From contig NZ_AKIW01000023.1 of the NCBI RefSeq assembly GCF_000282635.1, positions 51,071 to 115,070 on the forward strand: 64,000 nucleotides of DNA, read 5' to 3'. A model generated the notes under the pieces. The model was given only the letters and a program-made list of their open reading frames with translations. It was not told where the DNA came from and made no database searches. Origin of the DNA: Variovorax sp. CF313. GTDB taxonomy: Bacteria; Pseudomonadota; Gammaproteobacteria; Burkholderiales; Burkholderiaceae_C. This document shows, piece after piece, positions 35,075-46,383 of the stretch. Within the stretch, counting starts at the first letter, position 1, and every line of letters begins with the position of its first letter. A program made the position numbers and the translations under genes.

Positions 35075-36070
35075 TCAGAGGGGTTTGAAGCCGCTCGCTT
35101 GAATGATCCGCTCCCACGTCTGCGTATACGTGCGCACGCGGCCCGCGAACTGGCCCTGCGGCTCGTAGCCGACCGTCAGCCCCATTGTCGTCAGCTTCTG
35201 CTTCACGTCGGGCATCGCCAGCACCTTCTGCAGCGCGTCGCCGTACTTGTCGATGATCGGCTGCGGCGTGCCGACCGGCGCGAAGATGCCGTAGTAGGGC
35301 AGGTCTTCCAGGTTCGAGAAGCCCAGCTCGGTGAAGGTCGGCACGTTCGGGATCACGGCCTGGCGCTTGGCGCCGATGGAGGCCACGATGCGCAGCTTGC
35401 CGGCCTTGTGGTTCTCGATGAAGTCCGGCACCGAGGCGATGCCCGCGGTGATCTGGTTGCCCAGCATGTCGGCCGTCATCGGCGCGCTGCCGCGGTAGGG
35501 GGCGGGCTGCACGTCGATCTTGTACTTGTCCGAGATCATCTTCACCAGGAACTCGGGGATCGAGGCCGGCGCCGGGATACCGATGGTCTCCTTGCCGCCC
35601 TTCTGCGTGCGAACCCACTTCACGTACTCGTCGATGCTCTTGGCCGGCGTGCCGCCCGACACCGCCAGCACGTTGGCGAAGGTGGCGAAGCCGGCCACGG
35701 GCACGAAGTCGGTGGCGGGGTTGAAGCCCGGGTTCTTCACCACCTGCGGCAGGATCGAGATGGTGTGGTCGTGCGACAGGAACAGCGTGTGGCCGTCGGC
35801 CGACGAAGACTTCAGCACCGTCGCGGCGATCTGCCCGCCCGCGCCGGCGCGGTTCTCGACCACCACCGGCACGCCCAGTACGTCCTTGAGTTTTTCGCCC
35901 AGCGTGCGTGCAATGGCGTCGCTGCCGGCGCCGGCGGGGAAGCCCACCAGCAGGCGGATGGGGGTGCCGCTTTGCGCCTGCGCAAGGCCGGACAGGCCCA
36001 TGACGGCTAGAAAGAGGCCCACGCTGATCGCCCGGCGCACCGGTTGAACGCGCTGCATTGAAAAAACCAT
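35075..36070 (-). CDS. Tripartite tricarboxylate transporter substrate-binding protein (Bug family)
   Basis: Periplasmic solute-binding protein of 331 residues. A signal peptide (RRAISVGLFLAVMGLSGLAQA, cleavage after AQA) leads to the Bug fold: PIRLLVGFPAGAGSDAIART, VPVVVENRAGAGGQIAAT and IAAGIASVPDF-like AGIASVPDFIENHKAGKLRI. The ATG at 36070 has a GGAG site 7 bases upstream. There are no TctA/TctB genes nearby, so it is an orphan receptor, common in this family of bacteria. The ligand is unknown, probably a carboxylate or aromatic acid. Confidence 0.92.
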   Translation of the reverse strand: MVFSMQRVQPVRRAISVGLFLAVMGLSGLAQAQSGTPIRLLVGFPAGAGSDAIARTLGEKLKDVLGVPVVVENRAGAGGQIAATVLKSSSADGHTLFLSHDHTISILPQVVKNPGFNPATDFVPVAGFATFANVLAVSGGTPAKSIDEYVKWVRTQKGGKETIGIPAPASIPEFLVKMISDKYKIDVQPAPYRGSAPMTADMLGNQITAGIASVPDFIENHKAGKLRIVASIGAKRQAVIPNVPTFTELGFSNLEDLPYYGIFAPVGTPQPIIDKYGDALQKVLAMPDVKQKLTTMGLTVGYEPQGQFAGRVRTYTQTWERIIQASGFKPL

Positions 36071-36163
36071 GATCGACTCCATTCGAGAGAGAGAAATGCC
36101 TACGGGCAGGGAAAACGGATCTTGTGCAATAGCCGTGCCCACGGCACCGGCTTAGCCGGCAGC

Positions 36164-36191
36164 CTTGAATCGTGCCCGAACAGCCCTATTT
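36164..36191 (+). promoter_or_regulatory. Sigma-32 (heat-shock) promoter of clpB
   Basis: CTTGAAT (36164-36170), a 13-base spacer and CCCTATTT (36184-36191), close to the RpoH consensus CTTGAAA-N13/14-CCCCATNT. It ends 19 bases before the clpB ATG. Confidence 0.72.
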
Positions 36192-36210
36192 TGGATGCAG
36201 GAATACCACC

Positions 36211-38832
<2,622 letters not shown>

Positions 38833-38838
38833 AGTCGG

Positions 38839-39171
38839 ATGATGAATTTCATTTTTCGCGTCATTCTTCTGCTTCTGGGACTGGTCTTCGCGGCCAGCCT
38901 GGCCGTGGCGGTCATGCTGCTGGCGGCCGTGTGGGGTGTGCGCTACGCCTGGGGGCGTCTCACGGGCAAGCCCGTGACGCCCTGGGTCATGCGTTTCAAC
39001 CCGCGCTCGGGCTTCGATAAATTTCGCCATGCGGCACCGCCGGCCGAGCCGACGGCCGCCGACGTGGCCAATGCGCGGGCGCGTGGCGAATCGGTGGAGC
39101 GCCCGGTGCGTATTCGCGGCAGCGCCAGCGACGTGACCGACGTGGCGCCGAAGCCGGTTTCGCGCGGCTGA
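38839..39171 (+). CDS. Small membrane protein, unknown function
   Basis: Hypothetical protein of 110 residues. One or two N-terminal hydrophobic helices (IFRVILLLLGLVFAASLAVA, then VMLLAAVWGVRYAW) precede a basic, cytoplasmic-looking tail rich in Ala, Pro and Arg. There are two adjacent ATG codons (38839 and 38842). It starts only seven bases after clpB, so it is likely cotranscribed and may be heat inducible. No known domain is recognised. Confidence 0.7.
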   Translation: MMNFIFRVILLLLGLVFAASLAVAVMLLAAVWGVRYAWGRLTGKPVTPWVMRFNPRSGFDKFRHAAPPAEPTAADVANARARGESVERPVRIRGSASDVTDVAPKPVSRG

Positions 39172-39280
39172 GGCCCCGGTGTTCCCGGCGTGACCACCCG
39201 TCGCGCCGTTCGCCGTCAGAATCGTCCTCCTGCCGCCGCCGCTGACCGCGGCTTTCGCTTTCATCCAGGAGAGACATTCC

Positions 39281-40465
39281 ATGACCCAACGCGACATCTT
39301 CGTGGTCGGCACCGCCCGCACCGCCATCGGCACCTTCGGCGGCGCGCTGAAGGACGTGCCCAACACCCAGCTGGCCACCACCGCCGTCAAGGCCGCCATC
39401 GAGCGCAGCGGCGTGGCCGCCGATGCCATCGGCCATGTGGTGATGGGCAACGTGATTCCCACCGACGTGAAGGATGCGTACCTGAGCCGCGTGGCTGCCA
39501 TCGACGCAGGCTGCCCGATCGAGACGCCGGCCTTCAACGTGAATCGCCTCTGCGGCTCGGGCTTGCAGGCCATCGTGTCGGCGGCCCAGGCCATCGCGCT
39601 GGGCGACTGTGACATCGCCATCGGCGGCGGTTCGGAGTCGATGAGCCGCGGCCCGTACTTCGACACATCGGCCCGTTATGGCGCCCGCATGGGCGACGCG
39701 GTGCTGGTCGACTACATGCTGGGCATCCTGCACGACCCGTGGGAGAAGATCCACATGGGCATCACCGCCGAGAACGTGGCCGCGCGCTACGGCATCACGC
39801 GCGAGCAGATGGACGAACTGGCCGTGACCAGCCAGCAGCGCGCGGCGGCCGCCATCGCGGCGGGCCGCTTCAAGGAGCAGATCGTTCCGGTCGAGGTGAA
39901 GACGCGCAAGGGCGTCTTGCTGTTCGACACCGACGAGCACGTGCGCGCCGACACCACCGTCGAGGCGCTGTCGAAGATGAAGCCCGCGTTCAAGAAGGAC
40001 GGCCTCGTGACCGCTGGCAATGCCTCGGGCATCAACGACGGCGCCGCTGCCGTGGTGCTGGCCGAAGGCGGTCGCGTGAAGGCGCTGGGCCTGAAGCCGC
40101 TGGCGCGGCTGGTGGGCTATGCGCATGCGGGCGTCGAGCCCGCGTACATGGGCATCGGCCCGGTGCCGGCCACGCGCAAGGTGCTGGAGCGCACGGGCCT
40201 GAAGGTGGGCGACTTCGACGTGATCGAGTCGAACGAAGCTTTTGCGGCGCAGGCCTGCGCCGTCATCAAGGAGCTGGGCTTCGACGCGGCCAAGGTGAAC
40301 CCGAACGGCTCGGGCATTTCGCTGGGCCACCCCGTCGGTGCGACCGGCGCGATCATCACGACGAAGGCGATTGCCGAGCTGCACCGCACCGGCGGCCGCT
40401 ATGCACTGGTCACGATGTGCATCGGCGGCGGCCAGGGCATCGCGGCCGTGTTCGAACGCGTTTGA
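39281..40465 (+). CDS. Acetyl-CoA acetyltransferase (thiolase II)
   Basis: Thiolase of 394 residues. The nucleophilic cysteine is C91 (VNRLCGSGLQAIVSA), with H350 (ISLGHPVGATGA) and C380 (VTMCIGGGQG) completing the active site. Length and motifs match biosynthetic or degradative thiolases. It likely serves fatty acid or polyhydroxyalkanoate metabolism, though the neighbours do not settle which. It starts 109 bases after the membrane protein gene. Confidence 0.93.
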   Translation: MTQRDIFVVGTARTAIGTFGGALKDVPNTQLATTAVKAAIERSGVAADAIGHVVMGNVIPTDVKDAYLSRVAAIDAGCPIETPAFNVNRLCGSGLQAIVSAAQAIALGDCDIAIGGGSESMSRGPYFDTSARYGARMGDAVLVDYMLGILHDPWEKIHMGITAENVAARYGITREQMDELAVTSQQRAAAAIAAGRFKEQIVPVEVKTRKGVLLFDTDEHVRADTTVEALSKMKPAFKKDGLVTAGNASGINDGAAAVVLAEGGRVKALGLKPLARLVGYAHAGVEPAYMGIGPVPATRKVLERTGLKVGDFDVIESNEAFAAQACAVIKELGFDAAKVNPNGSGISLGHPVGATGAIITTKAIAELHRTGGRYALVTMCIGGGQGIAAVFERV

Positions 40466-40481
40466 AGGCACACTCGCGCGC

Positions 40482-40889
40482 ATGTTCCACCCACCCCTCC
40501 TGATCGACCCCGACGAAGTCGAGATCAGCGCCATCCGGGCGCAGGGCGCGGGCGGGCAGAACGTCAACAAGGTGTCGAGCGCGGTGCACCTGCGCTACGA
40601 CATCCATGCGAGCTCGCTGCCGGCCGACGTGAAGGAGCGTCTGCTCGCGCTGCGCGACAGCCGCATCACGCAGGAAGGCGTGTTCGTGCTCAAGGCGCAG
40701 CAGCACCGCACGCGGGAGATGAACCGCGCCGATGCGCTCACGCGCCTGCAGGCGGTGGTCGACAGCGTGGCCATGCCGCCGCGCGTGCGGCGCGCCACCA
40801 AGCCGACCTATGGTTCGAAGCAGCGCCGCCTCGAGGGCAAGAGCCAGCGTTCGCAGATCAAGAGCCTGCGCGGGCCGGTACGCGACTGA
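40482..40889 (+). CDS. arfB: Ribosome-rescue factor ArfB (peptidyl-tRNA hydrolase)
   Basis: Releases ribosomes stalled on non-stop mRNA, 135 residues. The GGQ catalytic motif is at residues 24-26 (AQGAGGQNVNKVSSAVHLRY). A basic C-terminal tail (GSKQRRLEGKSQRSQIKSLR) occupies the empty mRNA channel, as in YaeJ. Absence of the release-factor codon-reading domain separates it from RF1/RF2. The ATG at 40482 lies 16 bases after the thiolase. Confidence 0.93.
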   Translation: MFHPPLLIDPDEVEISAIRAQGAGGQNVNKVSSAVHLRYDIHASSLPADVKERLLALRDSRITQEGVFVLKAQQHRTREMNRADALTRLQAVVDSVAMPPRVRRATKPTYGSKQRRLEGKSQRSQIKSLRGPVRD

Positions 40890-40985
40890 GCGCGCATTCG
40901 GCTGAACTCGTCTGATCTGAGGCGAATTGAGTGCAAAAGGCCCTGCTGTACGGGTCTGAAACATCTCCCAAGCAGAATCGCGGTC

Positions 40986-41567
40986 ATGAGAAGGTTCTTT
41001 TCGCGCGCCGTGTTGGCTGTGCTCCTGCTGGCGCCGGCCGCGGCACTCCTGACCGGCTGCGGTCCGGGGACAGCGGCGATGCAGGGCACGAGCACGGCCG
41101 CGGCCCCTGAACTCAAGTGGGAAGAGCTGATTCCCAAGAGCTGGGACCCGACCAGTCGCTACCGCAACATCAGCCTCGAAGCGCTGCGCGACAACGATCC
41201 GCGCGCGATCCAGATGCTCGACGAGATGCGTGCTGTCTGGGACAACGCTCCGGTCAACGTGGCGCTCGACGGCAAGGCGGCCAAGCTCGCGGGCTTCGTC
41301 GTGCCGCTCGACGCTGCGCAGGACGGCATTCGCGAATTCCTGCTGGTGCCGTATTTCGGCGCCTGCATCCACACGCCGCCGCCGCCCGCCAACCAGATCG
41401 TGCACGTGATCGCGCCTGCCGCCGTGAAGGGCCTGCACGCGATGGACACGGCGTACGTCAGCGGCACACTGAAGGCGGCGCGCTACTCGTCGGCAGACAT
41501 GGGCGTGAGCGGCTACGAGATCAAGTCGGCGTCCGTGGAGCGCTTCGTCGCGAAGCAGGCGCAGTAA
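40986..41567 (+). CDS. DUF3299 lipoprotein
   Basis: Predicted lipoprotein of 193 residues. The lipobox LTGC puts the modified cysteine at C25, after a hydrophobic signal helix. The mature part carries a DUF3299-type domain: KLAGFVVPLDAAQDGIREFL, VPYFGACIHTPPPPANQIVH (a conserved Cys/His loop) and GLHAMDTAYVSGTLKAARYS. Members are often found near ABC or metal-related genes, but no such neighbours are seen here. Function unknown. Confidence 0.85.
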   Translation: MRRFFSRAVLAVLLLAPAAALLTGCGPGTAAMQGTSTAAAPELKWEELIPKSWDPTSRYRNISLEALRDNDPRAIQMLDEMRAVWDNAPVNVALDGKAAKLAGFVVPLDAAQDGIREFLLVPYFGACIHTPPPPANQIVHVIAPAAVKGLHAMDTAYVSGTLKAARYSSADMGVSGYEIKSASVERFVAKQAQ

Positions 41568-41588
41568 GCAGCGCCGCCGCTTGCGCAC

Positions 41589-42473
41589 TCAGGCCATGCG
41601 CTGCGACAGGAAATCCAGGAACGAAGTGATGCGCGCCGACAGCTGCGTGTTGCGGTAGTACACCGCGTTGACCGGCTGGCGCACGTCCGCCGTGTCCTTT
41701 GCCAGCACCTGCACCAGCGCGCCGCTTGTGCGGTCGGCACCGGTCATGAAGTCCGACAGGCAGACGACGCCCACGCCGGCCAGCGCCAACTGGCGCAGCG
41801 TTTCGCCGCTCGATGCCATCAGCGTCGGCGCGATGTTCCATTCGTCGCCATGCACGCCGCGCAGGGGCCAGCGGTTCAGCGACTCGGGTTGGGTGAAGCC
41901 CAGCAGCACGTGTTCGGCGAGGTCGCTTACCTTGCGCGGCTTGCCGTGTGCCTCGAGGTACGCAGGGCTCGCGAGCACGCGCAGGCGGTGCGTGCCGAGC
42001 GGGCGCGCATGCAGCGTGGAGTCGCGCAGCGGGCCGATCCGGATCGCGATGTCGGTGCGGCGCTCCAGCAGGTCGATGGGCAGGTCGTCTGTGTCGAGCT
42101 CGAGGCTGATCTGCGGGTAGAGCTTTCGAAACTCCGGCACCAGCGGCACGATGGCGTGCAGCATGAAGGGCGAGGCCGCGTTCACGCGCAGGCGCCCGGC
42201 CGGCTGCTGGCGGCGCGCGGCCATCTGCTCTTCGGCGTCGTCGATCGCGTCGAGGATGGCGCGCGTGCGCTGCAGGAAGGCCGCGCCTTCCTCCGTGAGT
42301 TCGAGCCGCCGCGTCGTGCGGCGCAGCAGCGTGGTGTCGAGCTTCTGTTCGAGCCGGCTCAAGGCGCGGCTGATGCCCGAGACCGTTTGCGCCAACTGTT
42401 CGGACGCGGCCGTGATCGAGCCAGTGTCCACCACCGTGCGGAACGCGACCAGTTCTTCGATGGTGGACTTCAT
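41589..42473 (-). CDS. LysR family transcriptional regulator
   Basis: LTTR of 294 residues. The N-terminal helix-turn-helix is seen as AFRTVVDTGSITAASEQLAQ and GISRALSRLEQKLDTTLLRR, and the periplasmic-binding-like effector domain begins near residue 90 (PAGRLRVNAASPFMLHAIV). It lies 13 bases downstream of the SulP transporter gene on the same strand, so the two may be co-transcribed, an uncommon order for LTTRs. Its effector is unknown. Confidence 0.92.
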   Translation of the reverse strand: MKSTIEELVAFRTVVDTGSITAASEQLAQTVSGISRALSRLEQKLDTTLLRRTTRRLELTEEGAAFLQRTRAILDAIDDAEEQMAARRQQPAGRLRVNAASPFMLHAIVPLVPEFRKLYPQISLELDTDDLPIDLLERRTDIAIRIGPLRDSTLHARPLGTHRLRVLASPAYLEAHGKPRKVSDLAEHVLLGFTQPESLNRWPLRGVHGDEWNIAPTLMASSGETLRQLALAGVGVVCLSDFMTGADRTSGALVQVLAKDTADVRQPVNAVYYRNTQLSARITSFLDFLSQRMA

Positions 42474-42486
42474 GGGCGCTGGCGGG

Positions 42487-44205
42487 TCAGGCGGCGGCTT
42501 CCTGTTCCTCGGACTCGTCGATGCGCGGCATCAGCGCCGCGAGCGCCTCGCCGTCGGTGCGGTAGCTGAACAGCATCGGCCCCGGCGCCAGCAGGCCGGC
42601 GCGCTCCAGCACCTGCATCGCGGGCAGCTTGAGGCCGCTCAGGTGCAGGCGGATGCCCTTGGCTTCCATCATCCGGCGGATCGAGCCGAACACTTCGGCG
42701 CCGGTGATGTCGATGCGATTGATGGGCTGCGCGAACAGGCACACGTCGGTGAGATCGGGCCGCTCGGCCAGCGCCACCGTGAGCGCGCGTTCGAGCGTGG
42801 AGGCCGAGGCGAAGTCGAGTTCGGCGTCCATGCGCAGTGCATAGAGCTGCGGCGCCAGCGGCGGCAGCTTCCAGAGGTTGCGGTCGCGCAGGCTGCCGTC
42901 GGGGTGCAGGCCCACCTCGATGATGCGCGGATGCAGGTGGCGGTACATGTAGTGCGCCATGCTCGCCAGCAGGCCACCGAGCACGCCCCAGTAGATGCTC
43001 GGTGCGGTCGCGATGGTCAGCACGAAAGTGCCGAAGGCAATGCCGGCCTCGATGCGCGAGATGCGCCACAGCGCCGTGAAACTCGCGGGCTTCACCAGCC
43101 CCAGGATGGCCGTGACCACCACCGCCGCCAGCACTGCCTGCGGCACGTGGTACAGCAGCGGCATCAGCCACAGCAGCGCACCGGCTACCACTGCCACGCT
43201 GAACAGCGTGGCCCAGCCGGTCTGCGCGCCCGCATAGAGCGTGATGGCCGAGCGCGAGAACGACGAACTGGTGGGAAACCCGCCCGTGAAGCCCGAGGCC
43301 AGCTTGGCGAGGCCCTGGCCGATCAGATCCTGGTTTTCGTTCCACAGCGTGCCGGCGCGCGCGTTGTCGACCTTGGCGCTCGACGCGGTTTCGAGGAAGC
43401 TCACGAGCGTGATCATCAACGCCGGCAGCACCAGCGCGCTGAAGGTACTCATGGGTAGCAGGCCGGGCCAGTAAAGCGAGGGCAGGCCCGAAGGCAGGCT
43501 GCCCACCACCGCACCGCCGCGCAGCGCGTAGTCGACGAGCCAGCTGATGGCGGCCGCGCCGGCCACCAGCGCCATGGTGGTCGGAAAGCGCGGCAGCAGG
43601 CGCTTGCCCAGCCACAGCACCGCGATGCTGCCGAGCCCGAAGGCAATGGCCACGAGGTCGGGCAGCGGGCCGCCGCGCAGCACCTGCGCAATGGTCCGCC
43701 CCGTGAAGCCCAGCAGCGCCGGCAGCTGCGAGATGGCGATCAGCACCGCCGCGCCTTGCGTGAAGCCGATGAGCACCGGCGAATTGACCAGCCGCAGCAG
43801 CCAGCCGAAGCGCCCCGCGCCCAGCACGATCTGGATGGCGCCCGACATCAGCGTGAGCCACACCGCCATCGCCACCCATTCGGCGCTGCCTGCCACCGCC
43901 AGCGGCGCGAGCGAGGCGCCGACCAGCAGGCTGGTGAGCGCCGTGGGCCCGACCGACAGCCGCTGCGACGAACTGAACATCACCGCGATCAGCGCGGGGA
44001 ACAGGGCCGCGTACACCCCCGTCACCAGCGGCATGCCCGCCAGCGCCGCATACGCCACGCCTTGCGGGATCACCATCAGCGCCACAGTGATGCCGGCCAT
44101 CGCCTCGTTGCGCAGCAGCGCGGCGGAAGGGCGCGGCCAGGCGAAGCAGGGAACCCAGCGAGAGAGGCGCTGGCGCAGGGAAGGAGAGGTTGTAGCCGGA
44201 TTCAT
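42487..44205 (-). CDS. SulP family inorganic anion transporter
   Basis: Membrane transporter of 572 residues with about ten to twelve hydrophobic helices (for example AGITVALMVIPQGVAYAALA and LSVGPTALTSLLVG). A C-terminal STAS domain (about 450-560: AQPINRIDITGAEVFGSIRR) follows. SulP proteins carry sulfate, bicarbonate, dicarboxylates or related anions. It starts at the ATG at 44205. A LysR regulator follows 13 bases later. A dispersed repeat lies upstream. Confidence 0.92.
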   Translation of the reverse strand: MNPATTSPSLRQRLSRWVPCFAWPRPSAALLRNEAMAGITVALMVIPQGVAYAALAGMPLVTGVYAALFPALIAVMFSSSQRLSVGPTALTSLLVGASLAPLAVAGSAEWVAMAVWLTLMSGAIQIVLGAGRFGWLLRLVNSPVLIGFTQGAAVLIAISQLPALLGFTGRTIAQVLRGGPLPDLVAIAFGLGSIAVLWLGKRLLPRFPTTMALVAGAAAISWLVDYALRGGAVVGSLPSGLPSLYWPGLLPMSTFSALVLPALMITLVSFLETASSAKVDNARAGTLWNENQDLIGQGLAKLASGFTGGFPTSSSFSRSAITLYAGAQTGWATLFSVAVVAGALLWLMPLLYHVPQAVLAAVVVTAILGLVKPASFTALWRISRIEAGIAFGTFVLTIATAPSIYWGVLGGLLASMAHYMYRHLHPRIIEVGLHPDGSLRDRNLWKLPPLAPQLYALRMDAELDFASASTLERALTVALAERPDLTDVCLFAQPINRIDITGAEVFGSIRRMMEAKGIRLHLSGLKLPAMQVLERAGLLAPGPMLFSYRTDGEALAALMPRIDESEEQEAAA

Positions 44206-44281
44206 GAATGACGGATGGCACGCGCAACGGCGCTGGAATGCTGCGCTGGCACAGGGAGCTTACGCGGCCAGTCGGGGGATG

Positions 44282-44355
44282 CCGCGGAACCGGCTTTGCC
44301 GGGCCGCTGGCATTGCCCCCGGGGAGGGGGTGTGCGAAGCGACACGCAGTGCGCG
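44282..44355. repeat. Dispersed intergenic repeat, copy 1
   Basis: The 74 bases align without gaps to 63927-64000 with eight mismatches by hand count. The unit contains a hairpin built on CCGGC-TTT-GCCGG, a C5/G5 hairpin and a GCGAAGCGACACG segment. It lies between SulP (start) and DUF2501 (stop) on the minus strand and looks like a REP-type element of this lineage. Both orientations of the surrounding genes are minus. Confidence 0.75.
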
Positions 44356-44369
44356 AAGCATGGGGGTGT

Positions 44370-44807
44370 CTAGATGAGCGAGGTCGCGTTCTTGAGCACG
44401 TAGTCGCAGGCCTTGGTCTTGACCTTTGACGACAAGAGCTTGAAGTTCAGCGACTTGCCGTCGCCACCTTTCAGCAGGCCCTTGGCGCCGTTCGCGAAGC
44501 CGGTCTCCTGCTGCTTCTGACCGGTGATCTTGGCGAGCAGCTTGTCTTTCACCGAGGCCGCGTCGCCGCCCAGGTAGTTGTTCTTGACGCAGTACTGCAG
44601 CACACCGGCCGCGTTGCCGACGGTGCTGGAGCCGATGGCGGGCATCTTGAAGCCGAGGTTGCCGAGCGAGGAGCCGCTGCCACCTTGCGAATTGGCGCTG
44701 GCGGCCTCGCCGGCTTTCTCCTTCAGCTGGTCGAACAGGTCGTTGGCATGTGCCGAAATGCCCGCGGCGAGCAGGGCAAGGGCGATGAAGGTGGAGCGGG
44801 CGTGCAC
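44370..44807 (-). CDS. DUF2501 family secreted protein
   Basis: Small exported protein of 145 residues. The signal peptide is VHARSTFIALALLAAGISAH with cleavage after AHA; the mature part starts NDLFDQLKEKAGEAASA. Two cysteines (YCVKNNYLGG and ACDYVLKNATSLI) likely form a disulfide. The start is a GTG at 44807, with an AGGAGG site about six bases upstream; longer frames have no support. E. coli YjjA belongs to this family; the function is unknown. Confidence 0.85.
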   Translation of the reverse strand: MHARSTFIALALLAAGISAHANDLFDQLKEKAGEAASANSQGGSGSSLGNLGFKMPAIGSSTVGNAAGVLQYCVKNNYLGGDAASVKDKLLAKITGQKQQETGFANGAKGLLKGGDGKSLNFKLLSSKVKTKACDYVLKNATSLI

Positions 44808-44895
44808 GGGGAGCCTCCTGTAGGTCTGTATGGTGGAAAGCGGCCACCAGCATACCGGAGACCTTGGGGGCCGCAGCCCATCGGCGTGCACCGGC

Positions 44896-46251
44896 CTACT
44901 TCGAGCGTGGAGCGCGTTTTTCCAGCAAGGGCGTGCTGGTGCCCTGCACTCCCACCAGGCCCAGCACGGTCACCAGCGAGTTCTGTGCACCCTTCCAGCC
45001 GTCGGTCACGTCGATCCACTCGGACAGCGCGTGGAAGCCGCCGGTCTTGCCGCCGCCGCCGATGATGATGGCGGGGATGCCCAGCGACATAGGCACGTTC
45101 GCGTCGGTGCTCGCGCCGCTCAGCAGCGTCTTGTGGCCGAAGGCGCTGTTCGCGCGCGTGGCGGCCTCGACGATCACGGTGTCCGATTGCGTGCGGCCGC
45201 CCGGACGGTCGCCGATGAGCTTGGCGCTCACGCTCAGCGTGTTGACGTTCCAGCGCTTGTTTTCCTCGACCACGGCTTCGTCGATGGCCGTGAGGATCTT
45301 CTTTTCGGTCTCCAGCAGCGGTGCCATTTCGTCGGAGCGGATGTCGACCGCCATGCGCGCATCCGGCGCGATGGTGTTGACCGAGGTCCCGCCGCCCACG
45401 GTGCCGACGGTGAAGGTCGTCTTCGGGAAGCTCGGCGTGCGGATCTCGGCGATCTTCGCGATGGCGCGGCCCATGCCGTGGATGGCGCTGGGCACCTGGC
45501 CGAAGGCGCCGTAGCTGTGGCCGCCCGGGCCCTTGAAGCTCACTTCGTAGCGGTGGCTGCCGGTGCCCAGCATCAGCACCGTGCCGTCGGGCGCGGGCTC
45601 GAGGCCGACCATACCGTCGATGTCGAGGTTGTCCCGGAAGACGGCCTTGATGCCGCGCAGGTTGCCGAGCTCTTCCTCGCCGACGTTGCCGACGAACAGC
45701 AGGTCGCCCACGGTCTGGACCTTGTTGTCGTTGAGCACCTTGAGCCACGACAGCAGCACGGCGAGCCCGCGCGTGTCGTCGGAGATACCGGGCGCGTAGA
45801 GCTTGCCGTCGCGCTCCTTCACCTTCACGTCGGTGCCGGCGGGGAACACCGTGTCGAGGTGCGCGGAGATCAGCAGCTTCGGCCCGTTGCCCGTACCCTT
45901 GCGCAGGCCGACCACGTTGCCTTCGGCGTCGATCTTCGCGTCCGCCAGGCCGAGGGCCTTCATGCGCGCGAGAAAGGCTTCGGCGCGCTTCTGTTCCTTG
46001 AATGGCGGCGCCTCGATCTCGGTGAGCATCTTCAGGTCTTCGACCGAGCGCTCGTGGTCGGCCCTGACCGCGTCGAGCAGCTTCTGGATGGCGGGCGATG
46101 CCATCAACTGCGTGTAGGCCTTGTCGACTTCGGGGCGCACCTGCGTCGGCGTGGCCGCGACGGCGCCGGTCTGGGCATGCGCGAGGCCTGCGGCCGTGGA
46201 GGCCAGGGCGAGGACGAGCGGGGCGAGGCGAAGTGACATGGGGCGGGGCAT
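44896..46251 (-). CDS. Secreted M20 family metallopeptidase
   Basis: Zinc exopeptidase of 451 residues with a signal peptide (PLVLALASTAAGLAHAQT, cut near A26). Zinc-site residues are visible: H131 and D133 (SAHLDTVF), D158 (GISDDTRG) and the general base pair E192-E193 (GEEELG). The lid/dimerisation domain includes KGPGGHSYGAFGQVPSAIHG. It probably hydrolyses small peptides or conjugates in the periplasm. It is divergent from a LysR gene that may control it. Confidence 0.92.
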   Translation of the reverse strand: MPRPMSLRLAPLVLALASTAAGLAHAQTGAVAATPTQVRPEVDKAYTQLMASPAIQKLLDAVRADHERSVEDLKMLTEIEAPPFKEQKRAEAFLARMKALGLADAKIDAEGNVVGLRKGTGNGPKLLISAHLDTVFPAGTDVKVKERDGKLYAPGISDDTRGLAVLLSWLKVLNDNKVQTVGDLLFVGNVGEEELGNLRGIKAVFRDNLDIDGMVGLEPAPDGTVLMLGTGSHRYEVSFKGPGGHSYGAFGQVPSAIHGMGRAIAKIAEIRTPSFPKTTFTVGTVGGGTSVNTIAPDARMAVDIRSDEMAPLLETEKKILTAIDEAVVEENKRWNVNTLSVSAKLIGDRPGGRTQSDTVIVEAATRANSAFGHKTLLSGASTDANVPMSLGIPAIIIGGGGKTGGFHALSEWIDVTDGWKGAQNSLVTVLGLVGVQGTSTPLLEKRAPRSK

Positions 46252-46283
46252 GGTCGGGATGTCCTTGGGAGTGAAGCCGGGTT

Positions 46284-46306
46284 GGCGACGCCGGCGCGGC
46301 GTCGCC
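46284..46306. repeat. Inverted repeat in the M20 leader
   Basis: GGCGACGCC and GGCGTCGCC form a nine-base perfect stem with a GGCGC loop, 32 bases upstream of the M20 peptidase ATG. It could be an mRNA structure or an operator of the divergent LysR protein; nothing more can be said. Confidence 0.45.
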
Positions 46307-46383
46307 GACGATTCTTATGGCTGTGTTAGCCACGCGCTCTGGTTTAATCTTTGGCGTTGTCAGTTTTTCTAACGAGGCTCGCC

